Source: Mycobacterium sp. 1100029.7 (GTDB lineage: Bacteria; Actinomycetota; Actinomycetes; Mycobacteriales; Mycobacteriaceae). Taken from it: a stretch of DNA of 64,000 bases. The DNA is taken from assembly GCF_001665235.1 (NCBI RefSeq), contig NZ_LZSC01000005.1, positions 1-64,000 of the forward strand, in the 5' to 3' direction. The notes under the pieces were generated by a model. That model was not told the DNA's origin, searched no databases, and saw only the letters and a list, made by a program, of their open reading frames with translations. Positions 35,276 through 42,160 of this stretch are shown in pieces (the first letter of the stretch is position 1; every line of letters begins with the position of its first letter). The translations under genes and the position numbers were made by a program.

Positions 35276-35762
35276 GACGCGCTTCGTTCTCTGCGTCAAG
35301 TTCGATCGAAAAGCCAACCGCCCCAACTAAACTCGCGAACCGAGGACTGAATAGAGCCGCTAGCTTGGGCAGTTCGTGCTCGGTGGTCACCAAGGTCGGC
35401 CTCTCCCACTGCAGCCGCGAGTCCAGAACAGCCTCAAGTATCGCGGTCACGCTGAGGCACGGCCGCATCAGGTCGATGGCGTTCTGTTCAGCCTGGCTCA
35501 ACGAGCCCAAGTCGTTGATAAACAGAGCCGGACGAGAACATAGTTGCTCGCTCTGTCCAAAATGGAAGCCGCCGACCAGCTCGAAGAGCGTTACGGACAG
35601 ACAGTCGTATCCGCGTTCAAAATATTGGTGCTGGACCCTTTTCGAGATGGTCGACCGTCCTTCTCGTGAGGGCCCGGTGATCAGCGCTCCGACGCCTCGG
35701 TCATAGAACGCCGGAGTGGCAACGCGCTCAACGATTTCGGCGGTGGTCAATTCCCGACTCAT
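35265..35762 (-). CDS. Small P-loop ATPase
   Basis: 165 residues. Walker A is GPSREGRSTIS, Walker B is ALFINDLG, and a Thr sensor sits in TLVTTEHELP. It is a diverged, shortened DnaC-like ATPase without the Cys cluster. GAGGA precedes the ATG. Its stop overlaps the next loader gene, so the two probably form a hetero-complex. Confidence 0.7.
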   Translation of the reverse strand: MSRELTTAEIVERVATPAFYDRGVGALITGPSREGRSTISKRVQHQYFERGYDCLSVTLFELVGGFHFGQSEQLCSRPALFINDLGSLSQAEQNAIDLMRPCLSVTAILEAVLDSRLQWERPTLVTTEHELPKLAALFSPRFASLVGAVGFSIELDAENEARRVD

Positions 35763-35913
35763 GTGGGTTCTTCCTCTCATTTTGGGTATTGGGTTCAACA
35801 GGCCCCGTGTACCAGGGCCTCGGCTCCCGCAGATGGCGCGCGGACGGGCTGCTGATCTCCCCGCTAACGACCCACCGGATCGCTCTAATCGCCTGGGGAT
35901 GAACTGATTTCAT
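35728..35913 (-). CDS. Small basic protein upstream of the ATPases
   Basis: 61 residues, rich in Arg, Pro and His. The ATG has AGAGGA 5 bases upstream and the frame overlaps the start of the next ATPase by 35 bp. No motif was recognised. It could be a leader or a small DNA-binding protein. Confidence 0.45.
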   Translation of the reverse strand: MKSVHPQAIRAIRWVVSGEISSPSARHLREPRPWYTGPVEPNTQNERKNPHESGIDHRRNR

Positions 35914-35968
35914 GCTGTCCTCTCGATAGTGGTCGCTGTCCGGCCCACGATGCCTGTGGGCACCTGTA

Positions 35969-36160
35969 CTACCTGTCTGTGCGCGTGTGCAGGGAGTTCG
36001 CGATCCATTCCTCGACGTCGATCCAGCGATAGAGGATCCGCTTGCGTCCGGCTCGCACAAACTGTGGTCCGTCGCCTCGGTAGCGCCATTGCGCCAGAGC
36101 GGCAGGTGTGGTGTGTAGGGCTTCGGCGACTTGTGCAGGAGTCGCGAGTTGCAGGGTCAT
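35969..36160 (-). CDS. xis: Excisionase (HTH_17/MerR-like)
   Basis: 63 residues from an ATG with GAGGTGG upstream. It matches the AlpA/Xis type winged helix: TPAQVAEALHTTPAALAQWRYRG followed by the wing and WIDVEEWIAN. It directs the integrase to excision. It heads the leftward replication operon and is divergent from repressor and integrase. Confidence 0.85.
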   Translation of the reverse strand: MTLQLATPAQVAEALHTTPAALAQWRYRGDGPQFVRAGRKRILYRWIDVEEWIANSLHTRTDR

Positions 36161-36193
36161 GTCCAAGCCACCTCATGCTACTAGAAAACACGA

Positions 36194-36206
36194 ACATTGA
36201 TCATGT
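36194..36206. promoter_or_regulatory. Candidate repressor operator
   Basis: ACATTGATCATGT is a near-palindrome (ACAT and ATGT arms) in the 100-bp gap between excisionase and the divergent repressor-like gene, the expected place for a lysogeny operator. Confidence 0.35.
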
Positions 36207-36260
36207 GTAGCGCACAGCGCGCCTCTCGTCAACCTCCATGAAAATCAGTAGTGTGAGGCG

Positions 36261-36953
36261 ATGGCCGCAGAAGACCGACGCGCGATCGGGCTGGCTGAGC
36301 TGATCGGCAGCAACGCTCGCAGGATCAGGATGGAGGCGGGGGTAACACTCAATCAGGTTGGCATTGCTGCACGGCGGCGTGGCCTGAAGTGGAACGAATC
36401 GCGGGTCGCGGACTTCGAAGCGGGGCGAGTGGCCCCCAATCTAGGGACGCTCGCCGCCATCTGCGTGGCTCTGACAGAGGCTGGGTGCAACGAGGCCACA
36501 GTTCCCGCGCTAGTGCGCTCGGACGCCCCGGTACAAATAAACGATCGGCTAAGGCTGCAGGGGGTGGATCTCGCCGACCTACTGAGTGGTCGCCCGATCA
36601 CCGAGCCTAAGCCGATCTGGCCAATCACCGGTCTATCAGGTGGCGCGCTCTCAACGCTGGACCGACGTGAATTGGAAGTTGCCCAACGTTATCCTTTCAA
36701 GGATTCGAGGGCGCTCCAAAGGGTGATCGAGTCGTCCGGCTCTACCGAGGACCGTATCGCCAAGTCGCTCCGCATCTCGTCGGCTCTCCTTGCGAACTTG
36801 TCTACAGCATTCTGGAAACGAAGCTTCTCGCAAGAACGCGACCGCCGAGCTGGTGAGAGCGCAAATGCGCAGAAGCGCGGCCAGGTCAGTCGTCACATGA
36901 GGGCCGAGCTAGAGGCAGTGATCAACGCAGGAACGCATGGCGACTATCAGTAA
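36261..36953 (+). CDS. XRE-type repressor-like regulator
   Basis: 230 residues. The N-terminal 75 residues form a Cro/CI helix-turn-helix with a long second helix (RIRMEAGVTLNQVGIAARRRG, then ESRVADFEAGR). The C-terminal half is helical and probably forms oligomers. It overlaps the integrase start by 17 bp, so the two are cotranscribed. It likely keeps excisionase and replication genes off in the integrated state. Confidence 0.78.
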   Translation: MAAEDRRAIGLAELIGSNARRIRMEAGVTLNQVGIAARRRGLKWNESRVADFEAGRVAPNLGTLAAICVALTEAGCNEATVPALVRSDAPVQINDRLRLQGVDLADLLSGRPITEPKPIWPITGLSGGALSTLDRRELEVAQRYPFKDSRALQRVIESSGSTEDRIAKSLRISSALLANLSTAFWKRSFSQERDRRAGESANAQKRGQVSRHMRAELEAVINAGTHGDYQ

Positions 36954-38115
36954 GTACAGGACCTCGCGTGGCGAGACCAGATACCGCGTTCGCTACCGCA
37001 CTCCTGCGCGTACACAAACCGACAAGCGGGGTTTTCGGAACAAGCGTGATGCTGAGGAGTTCGCTGCCACCGTTGCGGTGGCAATAGTACGAGGCGAATA
37101 CATCCCACCAACGGTGGGGCGTGTCGCAATCGGTGAACTCGGCCCCGCCTGGTTGGAACGCCAGAAAGGCCACATGAAGCCGTCTGGTTTTCGTTCGTAT
37201 GAAAGCGCCTGGCGAGTCCATGTCGAGCCTCACTGGGGGAGCGCGAGGGCCTCTGAGATCCAGTTCACGGGTGTGCAGTCATGGGTATCGCAGCTCGCTA
37301 TGAAGCGGGGAGCAGTTGTGGTGCAAACGGCCTATTCGGTTTTGGCGAGAATATTGGATGACGCAGTGCGCGACCGGCTGCTGGCATCAAACCCAGCACG
37401 AGGCGTGAAGTTGCCGAAGCGCCCCCCACGCCGCAACGTGTATCTGACTGCGAGCCAACTAGAAAGACTCGCTGACGAGTCGAGGCGGTACCGGTCGCTA
37501 GTGCTTCTGCTCGGCGTGGGAGGACTGCGCTGGGGCGAGGCGGCGGCGCTGCGCGTCGACGATGTCGACTTCTTACGCCGACGTATCCAGTTGCACCGCA
37601 ACGCCGTCCAGGTGGGCACCAAGGTCGTAGTCGGGACACTGAAATCCAATGAGAACCGGGTCGTGATCCTGCCCGGGTTTGTCATCGATGCTCTAGCCGA
37701 GACAGCCAGGGGCAAGGGCCGCCAAGAGCTGCTCTGGTCGAGACCCTCAGGTCGGCATATGGGGCCGCCCGCTTCCAAGGATTCATGGCTTTCCGGTGCG
37801 GTTGCGCGATGTCGAAAGTCCGATCCCACGTTTCCCCGGGTCACGGCTCATGCTTTGCGGCACACGGCGGCCTCGCTGGCGATCAGCGCCGGGGCGAATC
37901 CCAAGGTGGTACAGCGGATGTTAGGACACGCCAGCGCTGCGATGACCCTGGATGTCTACGCCGATCTGTTCGACTCAGATCTTTCATCTGTTGCAGAGAG
38001 TGTGGGCAAAATGTGGGCAAAAGTGCCGCAACTGCACGATTTTTCGGCTCTGAAAGTGCCTCCACCAGCACCGACGGGAACCGAAAGTGGGAGCCCCCTG
38101 TCAGGATTGAACTGA
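36937..38115 (+). CDS. int: Tyrosine integrase; gene end lies in the att core
   Basis: 392 residues. It has an arm-binding N-terminal domain, SAM-like core-binding domain and catalytic domain with R198 (GLRWGE), K236, H305 and R308 (HALRH), H331 (LGHAS) and nucleophile Y341. The last seven codons are inside the 24-bp core. The stop TGA is completed by the first tRNA base beyond the core (38115). In the excised circle the frame would run on for 13 more residues before a TAG at 5458-5460. The coding region also carries the right-hand arm-type sites. Confidence 0.93.
   Translation: MATISKYRTSRGETRYRVRYRTPARTQTDKRGFRNKRDAEEFAATVAVAIVRGEYIPPTVGRVAIGELGPAWLERQKGHMKPSGFRSYESAWRVHVEPHWGSARASEIQFTGVQSWVSQLAMKRGAVVVQTAYSVLARILDDAVRDRLLASNPARGVKLPKRPPRRNVYLTASQLERLADESRRYRSLVLLLGVGGLRWGEAAALRVDDVDFLRRRIQLHRNAVQVGTKVVVGTLKSNENRVVILPGFVIDALAETARGKGRQELLWSRPSGRHMGPPASKDSWLSGAVARCRKSDPTFPRVTAHALRHTAASLAISAGANPKVVQRMLGHASAAMTLDVYADLFDSDLSSVAESVGKMWAKVPQLHDFSALKVPPPAPTGTESGSPLSGLN
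38001..38019 (+). promoter_or_regulatory. Candidate right integrase arm-type sites
   Basis: TGTGGGCA at 38001-38008 and 38012-38019 has the same sequence and 11-bp spacing as the pair at the left end. The pair is inside the integrase gene, 72 bp before the core. Confidence 0.55.
38091..38114 (+). repeat. attR core
   Basis: Exact copy of 5398-5421. It coincides with the acceptor 3' strand and T-arm of the intact tRNA-Thr gene and with the last codons of the integrase. Confidence 0.88.
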
Positions 38116-38163
38116 CGACCGCTCGCTTACAAGGCGAGTGCTCTACCACTGAGCTAAGGAGGC
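38092..38163 (-). tRNA. thrV: tRNA-Thr (anticodon TGT)
   Basis: 72 bases fold into a full cloverleaf: acceptor GCCTCCT with AGGGGGC (one T-G pair), D-stem GCTC/GAGC, anticodon stem CTCGC/GCGAG with loop CTTGTAA, T-stem GTCAG/CTGAC with loop TTCAATC. CCA is not encoded. It is the attachment site of the element and stays intact because the core restores its 3' end. The thrV name follows the gene at the same place near phoP in M. tuberculosis. Confidence 0.93.
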
Positions 38164-38191
38164 CGGGTAAATCGGCTGCAAGCCTATCGGG

Positions 38192-38914
38192 TTAGGCGTC
38201 GCCCTCGATGATGCGCTGCGAGGGCACCGGACGCGTCACCGATCGTCTCCCGGGCCGCCGGCCGGGCAGCGGAATGCGATCGGCGATGTTGCTCAGCGGA
38301 TTGACGACCATGGTCAGCGCGGTGACAGCGTCCTGCAGGGTGCTGATGGCGGGCTCGAGCGCCTCCATCCCCGGCGTCAACCGGGCGAGGGTGTCGGCGA
38401 CGTCGGCGAGCTGGTCGAGCGGGCCGTGTTTGGCGGTCAGCTTGTCGAGCAGACCGCCGTCGGCGAGTAGTCGATCGGCCAGTCCATCCTCGGACAGCAC
38501 CCGTTCGATCAGCCCGTCCTCGGACAGCAGCTGATCGGCCAGCCCGCCCGGCTGCAGCGCGCGATGCAGGCCGCCACCCTCGGCGGTCAGGCGGTCGATC
38601 AGACCTTCGTCGGACATCAGCAGATCGACGACCCCGCCCGGACGCAGCAGGCGGTCGAGCGGACCGTCGGGCGCCATCGCCCGTCCCAGCGGCGCGTCGT
38701 CGTCCATCATCCGGGCCAGACGGTTGGCACGGTTGATCGCGTCGTCGAGGCCCAGCATGGACGTCACGGCGTTGGTGCCGGCGGGTCCCTCGCCTATCGT
38801 CCGCTTCGCCACCCCGACTGCCGCGCTGGCGAGGTTCAGGCTTGCCTCCGCGGCGGCGAGGCCGACGCGGGCCGGAGCCGTCGCAGCGGAAACCATGCTT
38901 CTGGCGAGATTCAT
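38192..38914 (-). CDS. Rv0756c-like protein with tandem Leu/Asp/Gly repeats
   Basis: 240 residues. The middle (about 70-190) is built of roughly nine degenerate 10-12-residue units of the form G-L-x-D-R-L-L-x-x-D/G-G (LIDRLTAEGG, LADQLLSEDG, LADRLLADGG). These probably form a regular helical or solenoid array. The N-terminus is an Ala-rich amphipathic helix. In M. tuberculosis a protein of unknown function lies at the same place between thrV and phoP. Confidence 0.75.
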   Translation of the reverse strand: MNLARSMVSAATAPARVGLAAAEASLNLASAAVGVAKRTIGEGPAGTNAVTSMLGLDDAINRANRLARMMDDDAPLGRAMAPDGPLDRLLRPGGVVDLLMSDEGLIDRLTAEGGGLHRALQPGGLADQLLSEDGLIERVLSEDGLADRLLADGGLLDKLTAKHGPLDQLADVADTLARLTPGMEALEPAISTLQDAVTALTMVVNPLSNIADRIPLPGRRPGRRSVTRPVPSQRIIEGDA

Positions 38915-39072
38915 AGTCCGAGTCTAGGCACGACGCGCCCTTCAAAACGGGGGACCGATCCAAGGTGTTGCGATGATTCCTGGCAGACTATTAGCAGAGT
39001 CTTGTCACCGAGCTCACAGGAATTACACAATTATTACAAAGCAAACGTACAACCAAGGGCGGAAGTAAGCGG

Positions 39073-39792
39073 ATGACAGCCACAACGCCAGGCGACACCA
39101 GACCGGAGGCACGAGTCCTTGTCGTTGACGACGAGGTCAACATCGTCGAACTGCTCTCGGTGAGCCTCAAGTTCCAGGGATTCGAGGTCGCCACGGCCAC
39201 CAACGGGGCCCAAGCGCTGGATCGTGCGCGAGAGGCGCGCCCCGACGCGGTGATCCTCGACGTGATGATGCCCGGGATGGACGGTTTCGGCGTGCTGCGC
39301 CGGCTGCGCGCCGACGGCATCGACGCCCCCGCCTTGTTCCTCACGGCCCGAGACTCCCTGCAGGACAAGATCGCGGGACTGACCCTCGGTGGCGACGACT
39401 ACGTGACGAAACCGTTCAGCCTGGAAGAAGTCGTGGCGCGGCTGCGGGTCATCCTGCGACGGGCCGGCAAGGGCAGCGCCGAAACACACAACGCCCGGCT
39501 GACGTTCGCCGACATCGAACTCGACGAAGAGACCCACGAAGTGTGGAAGGCCGGCGAACCAGTTTCGTTGTCGCCCACCGAATTCACGCTGCTGCGCTAT
39601 TTCGTGATCAACGCCGGGACGGTGTTGAGCAAGCCGAAAATTCTCGACCACGTATGGCGTTACGACTTCGGCGGGGACGTCAACGTCGTCGAGTCCTATG
39701 TGTCCTATCTGCGCCGCAAGATCGATACTGGGGAGAAGCGGCTGCTGCACACCCTGCGCGGGGTGGGTTACGTATTGCGGGAGCCGCGCTGA
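39073..39792 (+). CDS. phoP: PhoP response regulator
   Basis: 239 residues, near-identical to M. tuberculosis PhoP. The receiver has LVVDDE, phospho-acceptor in VILDVMMPGMDG, FLTARD and YVTKPFS. The OmpR winged helix ends in HTLRGVGYVL. It controls acid, lipid (sulfolipid and acyltrehalose) and ESX-1 related genes in tubercle bacilli. It is followed by phoR after 4 bp. The first residues differ from the M. tuberculosis start. Confidence 0.97.
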   Translation: MTATTPGDTRPEARVLVVDDEVNIVELLSVSLKFQGFEVATATNGAQALDRAREARPDAVILDVMMPGMDGFGVLRRLRADGIDAPALFLTARDSLQDKIAGLTLGGDDYVTKPFSLEEVVARLRVILRRAGKGSAETHNARLTFADIELDEETHEVWKAGEPVSLSPTEFTLLRYFVINAGTVLSKPKILDHVWRYDFGGDVNVVESYVSYLRRKIDTGEKRLLHTLRGVGYVLREPR

Positions 39793-39796
39793 GTAG

Positions 39797-41278
39797 GTGC
39801 TCAGCCGGTCGGCGAAAGTAGCAACGGTGGCGAAGAATTCGGAACCGGCCACACAGGTTCGGCGTGGCTTGCCGTTACGGGTCGGCTTGGTCGCGGCCAC
39901 CCTGGTGTTGGTGGCCTGCGGTCTGGCGGCCTCGGGCGTCATGGTCACCTCGATCCTGCGGCACAGCCTGATCAGCCGCATCGACCAGACGCTGCTGGAG
40001 GCCTCGCGCGGCTGGGCGTTGACGCCGCGACGGCAGCTCACGGCGTCCTCCTACGAAGGCCCGGATCCGGGCCGGCCCCCGTCGAAGTACTACGTGCGCG
40101 GCGTCGGCACCGACGGCAAGCCGTTCACGGCCATCAACGACCGCAACGCCGAGCCCGCGTTGCCGCCCGATAACGACGTGGGTCCCAACCCGACGACGCT
40201 GCCGTCGGTCAACGGTTCGGATATCCAGTGGCGCGCGGTGTCGGTGCGTGGACCCAACGGCCTGACGACGGTCGCGATCGACCTCTCCGACGTCCAGCAC
40301 ACGGTCCGGTCGCTGGTGTGGCTGCAGTTCGGCATCGGGGTGGCGGTGCTGGTCGTGGTCGGCATCGCGGGCTTCGCGGTGGTGCACCGCAGCCTGCGGC
40401 CGCTGATCGAGGTGGAACAGACCGCTGCGGCGATCGCGGCGGGTCAACTCGATCGCCGTGTCCCCGAACGTGATCCGCGAACCGAGGTTGGCCGACTATC
40501 GTTGGCGCTCAACGGAATGCTCACCCAGATCCAGCAGGCGGTGGCGTCCTCGGAGTCCTCGGCCGAAAAGGCGCGCACCTCGGAGGACCGGATGCGCCGA
40601 TTCATCACCGACGCCAGCCACGAGCTGCGCACCCCGCTGACCACCATCCGCGGCTTCGCGGAACTCTATCGGCAGGGCGCGGCCCGCGACGTAGCCATGC
40701 TGCTGTCGCGCATCGAAAGCGAAGCCAGCCGCATGGGCTTACTGGTTGACGACTTGCTGCTGATGGCGCGGCTGGATGTCGCGCGACCGCTGGAGCACCA
40801 TCGTGTCGATCTGCTGGCCCTGGCTAGCGACGCGGTGCACGACGGGCGGGCAATAGACCCCAAGCGCACCATCACGATGGAAGTCCTCGACGGACCCGGG
40901 ACTCCGGAGGTAATCGGCGACGAGCCGCGCATCCGCCAGGTGCTGAGCAACCTGGTGGCCAACGCGTTGCAGCACACTCCGACGAGCGCGGACGTCACCG
41001 TGCGGGTCGGTACCTCAGGTGACGACGCGGTGATCGAAGTCGCCGACAAGGGACCCGGGATGAGTCAGCAGGACGCGGCACAGGTCTTCGAGCGGTTCTA
41101 CCGCACCGACTCGTCGCGTGCCCGGACCAGCGGTGGCACCGGCCTGGGATTGTCGATCGTCGACTCCTTGGTGCACGCCCACGGGGGCAAGGTGACCGTG
41201 CAGACCTCGCCAGGTGCGGGTTGTTGCTTCCGCGTCACGCTGCCGCGCGTCAGCGATGTGCCCGCCCAGGTCGGCTGA
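39797..41278 (+). CDS. phoR: PhoR sensor histidine kinase
   Basis: 493 residues. Two membrane helices flank a periplasmic domain of about 120 residues (LVLVACGLAASGVMV and VGIAGFAVV). HAMP, then HisKA with the phospho-His in DASHELRTPLTTIRGF, then HATPase with N-box NLVANALQHT and G boxes ADKGPGMS and GGTGLGLSI. The GTG at 39797 is used; a start near 39828 would match the shorter M. tuberculosis N-terminus. Confidence 0.96.
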   Translation: MLSRSAKVATVAKNSEPATQVRRGLPLRVGLVAATLVLVACGLAASGVMVTSILRHSLISRIDQTLLEASRGWALTPRRQLTASSYEGPDPGRPPSKYYVRGVGTDGKPFTAINDRNAEPALPPDNDVGPNPTTLPSVNGSDIQWRAVSVRGPNGLTTVAIDLSDVQHTVRSLVWLQFGIGVAVLVVVGIAGFAVVHRSLRPLIEVEQTAAAIAAGQLDRRVPERDPRTEVGRLSLALNGMLTQIQQAVASSESSAEKARTSEDRMRRFITDASHELRTPLTTIRGFAELYRQGAARDVAMLLSRIESEASRMGLLVDDLLLMARLDVARPLEHHRVDLLALASDAVHDGRAIDPKRTITMEVLDGPGTPEVIGDEPRIRQVLSNLVANALQHTPTSADVTVRVGTSGDDAVIEVADKGPGMSQQDAAQVFERFYRTDSSRARTSGGTGLGLSIVDSLVHAHGGKVTVQTSPGAGCCFRVTLPRVSDVPAQVG

Positions 41279-41281
41279 GCA

Positions 41282-41686
41282 TCAGCCCAGCTGCTCCAGC
41301 GCCGCCTTGATCCGGGCCTGTGCCTGGTCGAGCGACTCCGCCGACGGATTGCGGTCGACGTTGGCGAACCCGAAATCGCTCAGGCTGCGCGTGGGAAACA
41401 CATGCACGTGCAGATGCGGCACTTCCAGCCCCGCGATGATCAGGCCGGCACGCTCGGCGCGGAACGCCTTGCACACGGCCTTTCCGATCAGCTGGCTCAC
41501 CGACATGACCTTGGCGAACGCGCCGCTCTCGACGCCCTGCCATTGATCGATCTCGTCGCGCGGCACCACCAGCGTGTGCCCCTGGGTCATCGGCTCGATC
41601 GTCAGGAACGCGACGACATCGTCGTCCTCGTAGACGAAACGGCCGGGAAGTTCACGGTTGATGATCTTGGTGAAGATCGACGCCAT
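41282..41686 (-). CDS. HIT-family nucleotide hydrolase
   Basis: 134 residues with the histidine triad HLHVHVFP and the N-terminal [26 protein letters not shown] typical of HINT proteins, which remove AMP from phosphoramidates. Orthologue of Rv0759c. It is convergent with phoR, with only 3 bp between stops. Confidence 0.93.
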   Translation of the reverse strand: MASIFTKIINRELPGRFVYEDDDVVAFLTIEPMTQGHTLVVPRDEIDQWQGVESGAFAKVMSVSQLIGKAVCKAFRAERAGLIIAGLEVPHLHVHVFPTRSLSDFGFANVDRNPSAESLDQAQARIKAALEQLG

Positions 41687-41723
41687 GGCCCCAGCATAGG
41701 TTCGGCGATCCGGCGACCCTGCG

Positions 41724-42143
41724 TCAGTCCTCCTGGCCGAACTCCATCACGTCGAGGTTCCAGTACCCGCGCATGTTGGTGATCAGCCCCGCTTCGTTGA
41801 CCTTGTAGGTGAACACGCCGCGCACCTTGCTGGTCATCCCGCCTTCAAACTTGCTCTGCAGCACCAGAATATGAGCGATCTCGTCGGGAGAGCTGGACGG
41901 GAAGGTCTCCTCGCAGGTGATGGTGAGCTGGTTCTGGGCGATGTTGTTGTCGAAGAATTCACCGACGGACGCCTTGCCGCGCACGCCGGTGCCGTCGGGG
42001 TTGGTGACCGACTTGCCGATCGGGTCTTCGATGACGACATCGTCGGTCATCAGCGCCAGCCAGCCGTCACGGTCTTTGCCCTGGGCGCAGCGCCACGACG
42101 ACTGCGACGCAGTCAGCGCCGGGGATTGAGCGGTTTGGGTCAT
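41724..42143 (-). CDS. SnoaL/NTF2-fold protein (Rv0760c-like)
   Basis: 139 residues from an ATG with AGGAG upstream. The cone-shaped NTF2 fold of ketosteroid-isomerase-like proteins is suggested by [18 protein letters not shown] and [12 protein letters not shown]. The M. tuberculosis protein binds steroid-like ligands. It lies 17 bp after a FadH-like reductase and ends the sterol/redox operon. Confidence 0.88.
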   Translation of the reverse strand: MTQTAQSPALTASQSSWRCAQGKDRDGWLALMTDDVVIEDPIGKSVTNPDGTGVRGKASVGEFFDNNIAQNQLTITCEETFPSSSPDEIAHILVLQSKFEGGMTSKVRGVFTYKVNEAGLITNMRGYWNLDVMEFGQED

Positions 42144-42160
42144 CGTTGTTTCTCCTGTCA

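Larger units (their letters stand above)
5398..38114. mobile_element. 32.7-kb integrative element in tRNA-Thr(TGT)
   Basis: Bounded by a perfect 24-bp direct repeat that is the 3' end of the tRNA-Thr gene. The right end has a tyrosine integrase, a repressor-like gene, an excisionase, ATPases including a helicase loader, and an initiator containing iterons. No virion, terminase, relaxase or type IV secretion gene was found, so this is not a complete prophage or conjugative element. A phage satellite or mobilisable island is the best fit. Cargo is mostly defence-type genes plus mycobacterial envelope genes. Many coding regions look visibly richer in A and T than the flanking chromosome. Confidence 0.85.

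Noticed and set aside
5398..38114. Complete prophage or integrative conjugative element
   Set aside because: No terminase, capsid, portal, tail, lysis, relaxase or type IV secretion gene was found despite reading every larger frame.
38915..39072. PhoP autoregulatory repeats upstream of phoP
   Set aside because: The gap is A/T-rich with TTACA-like repeats, but I could not align it confidently with the known PhoP box.
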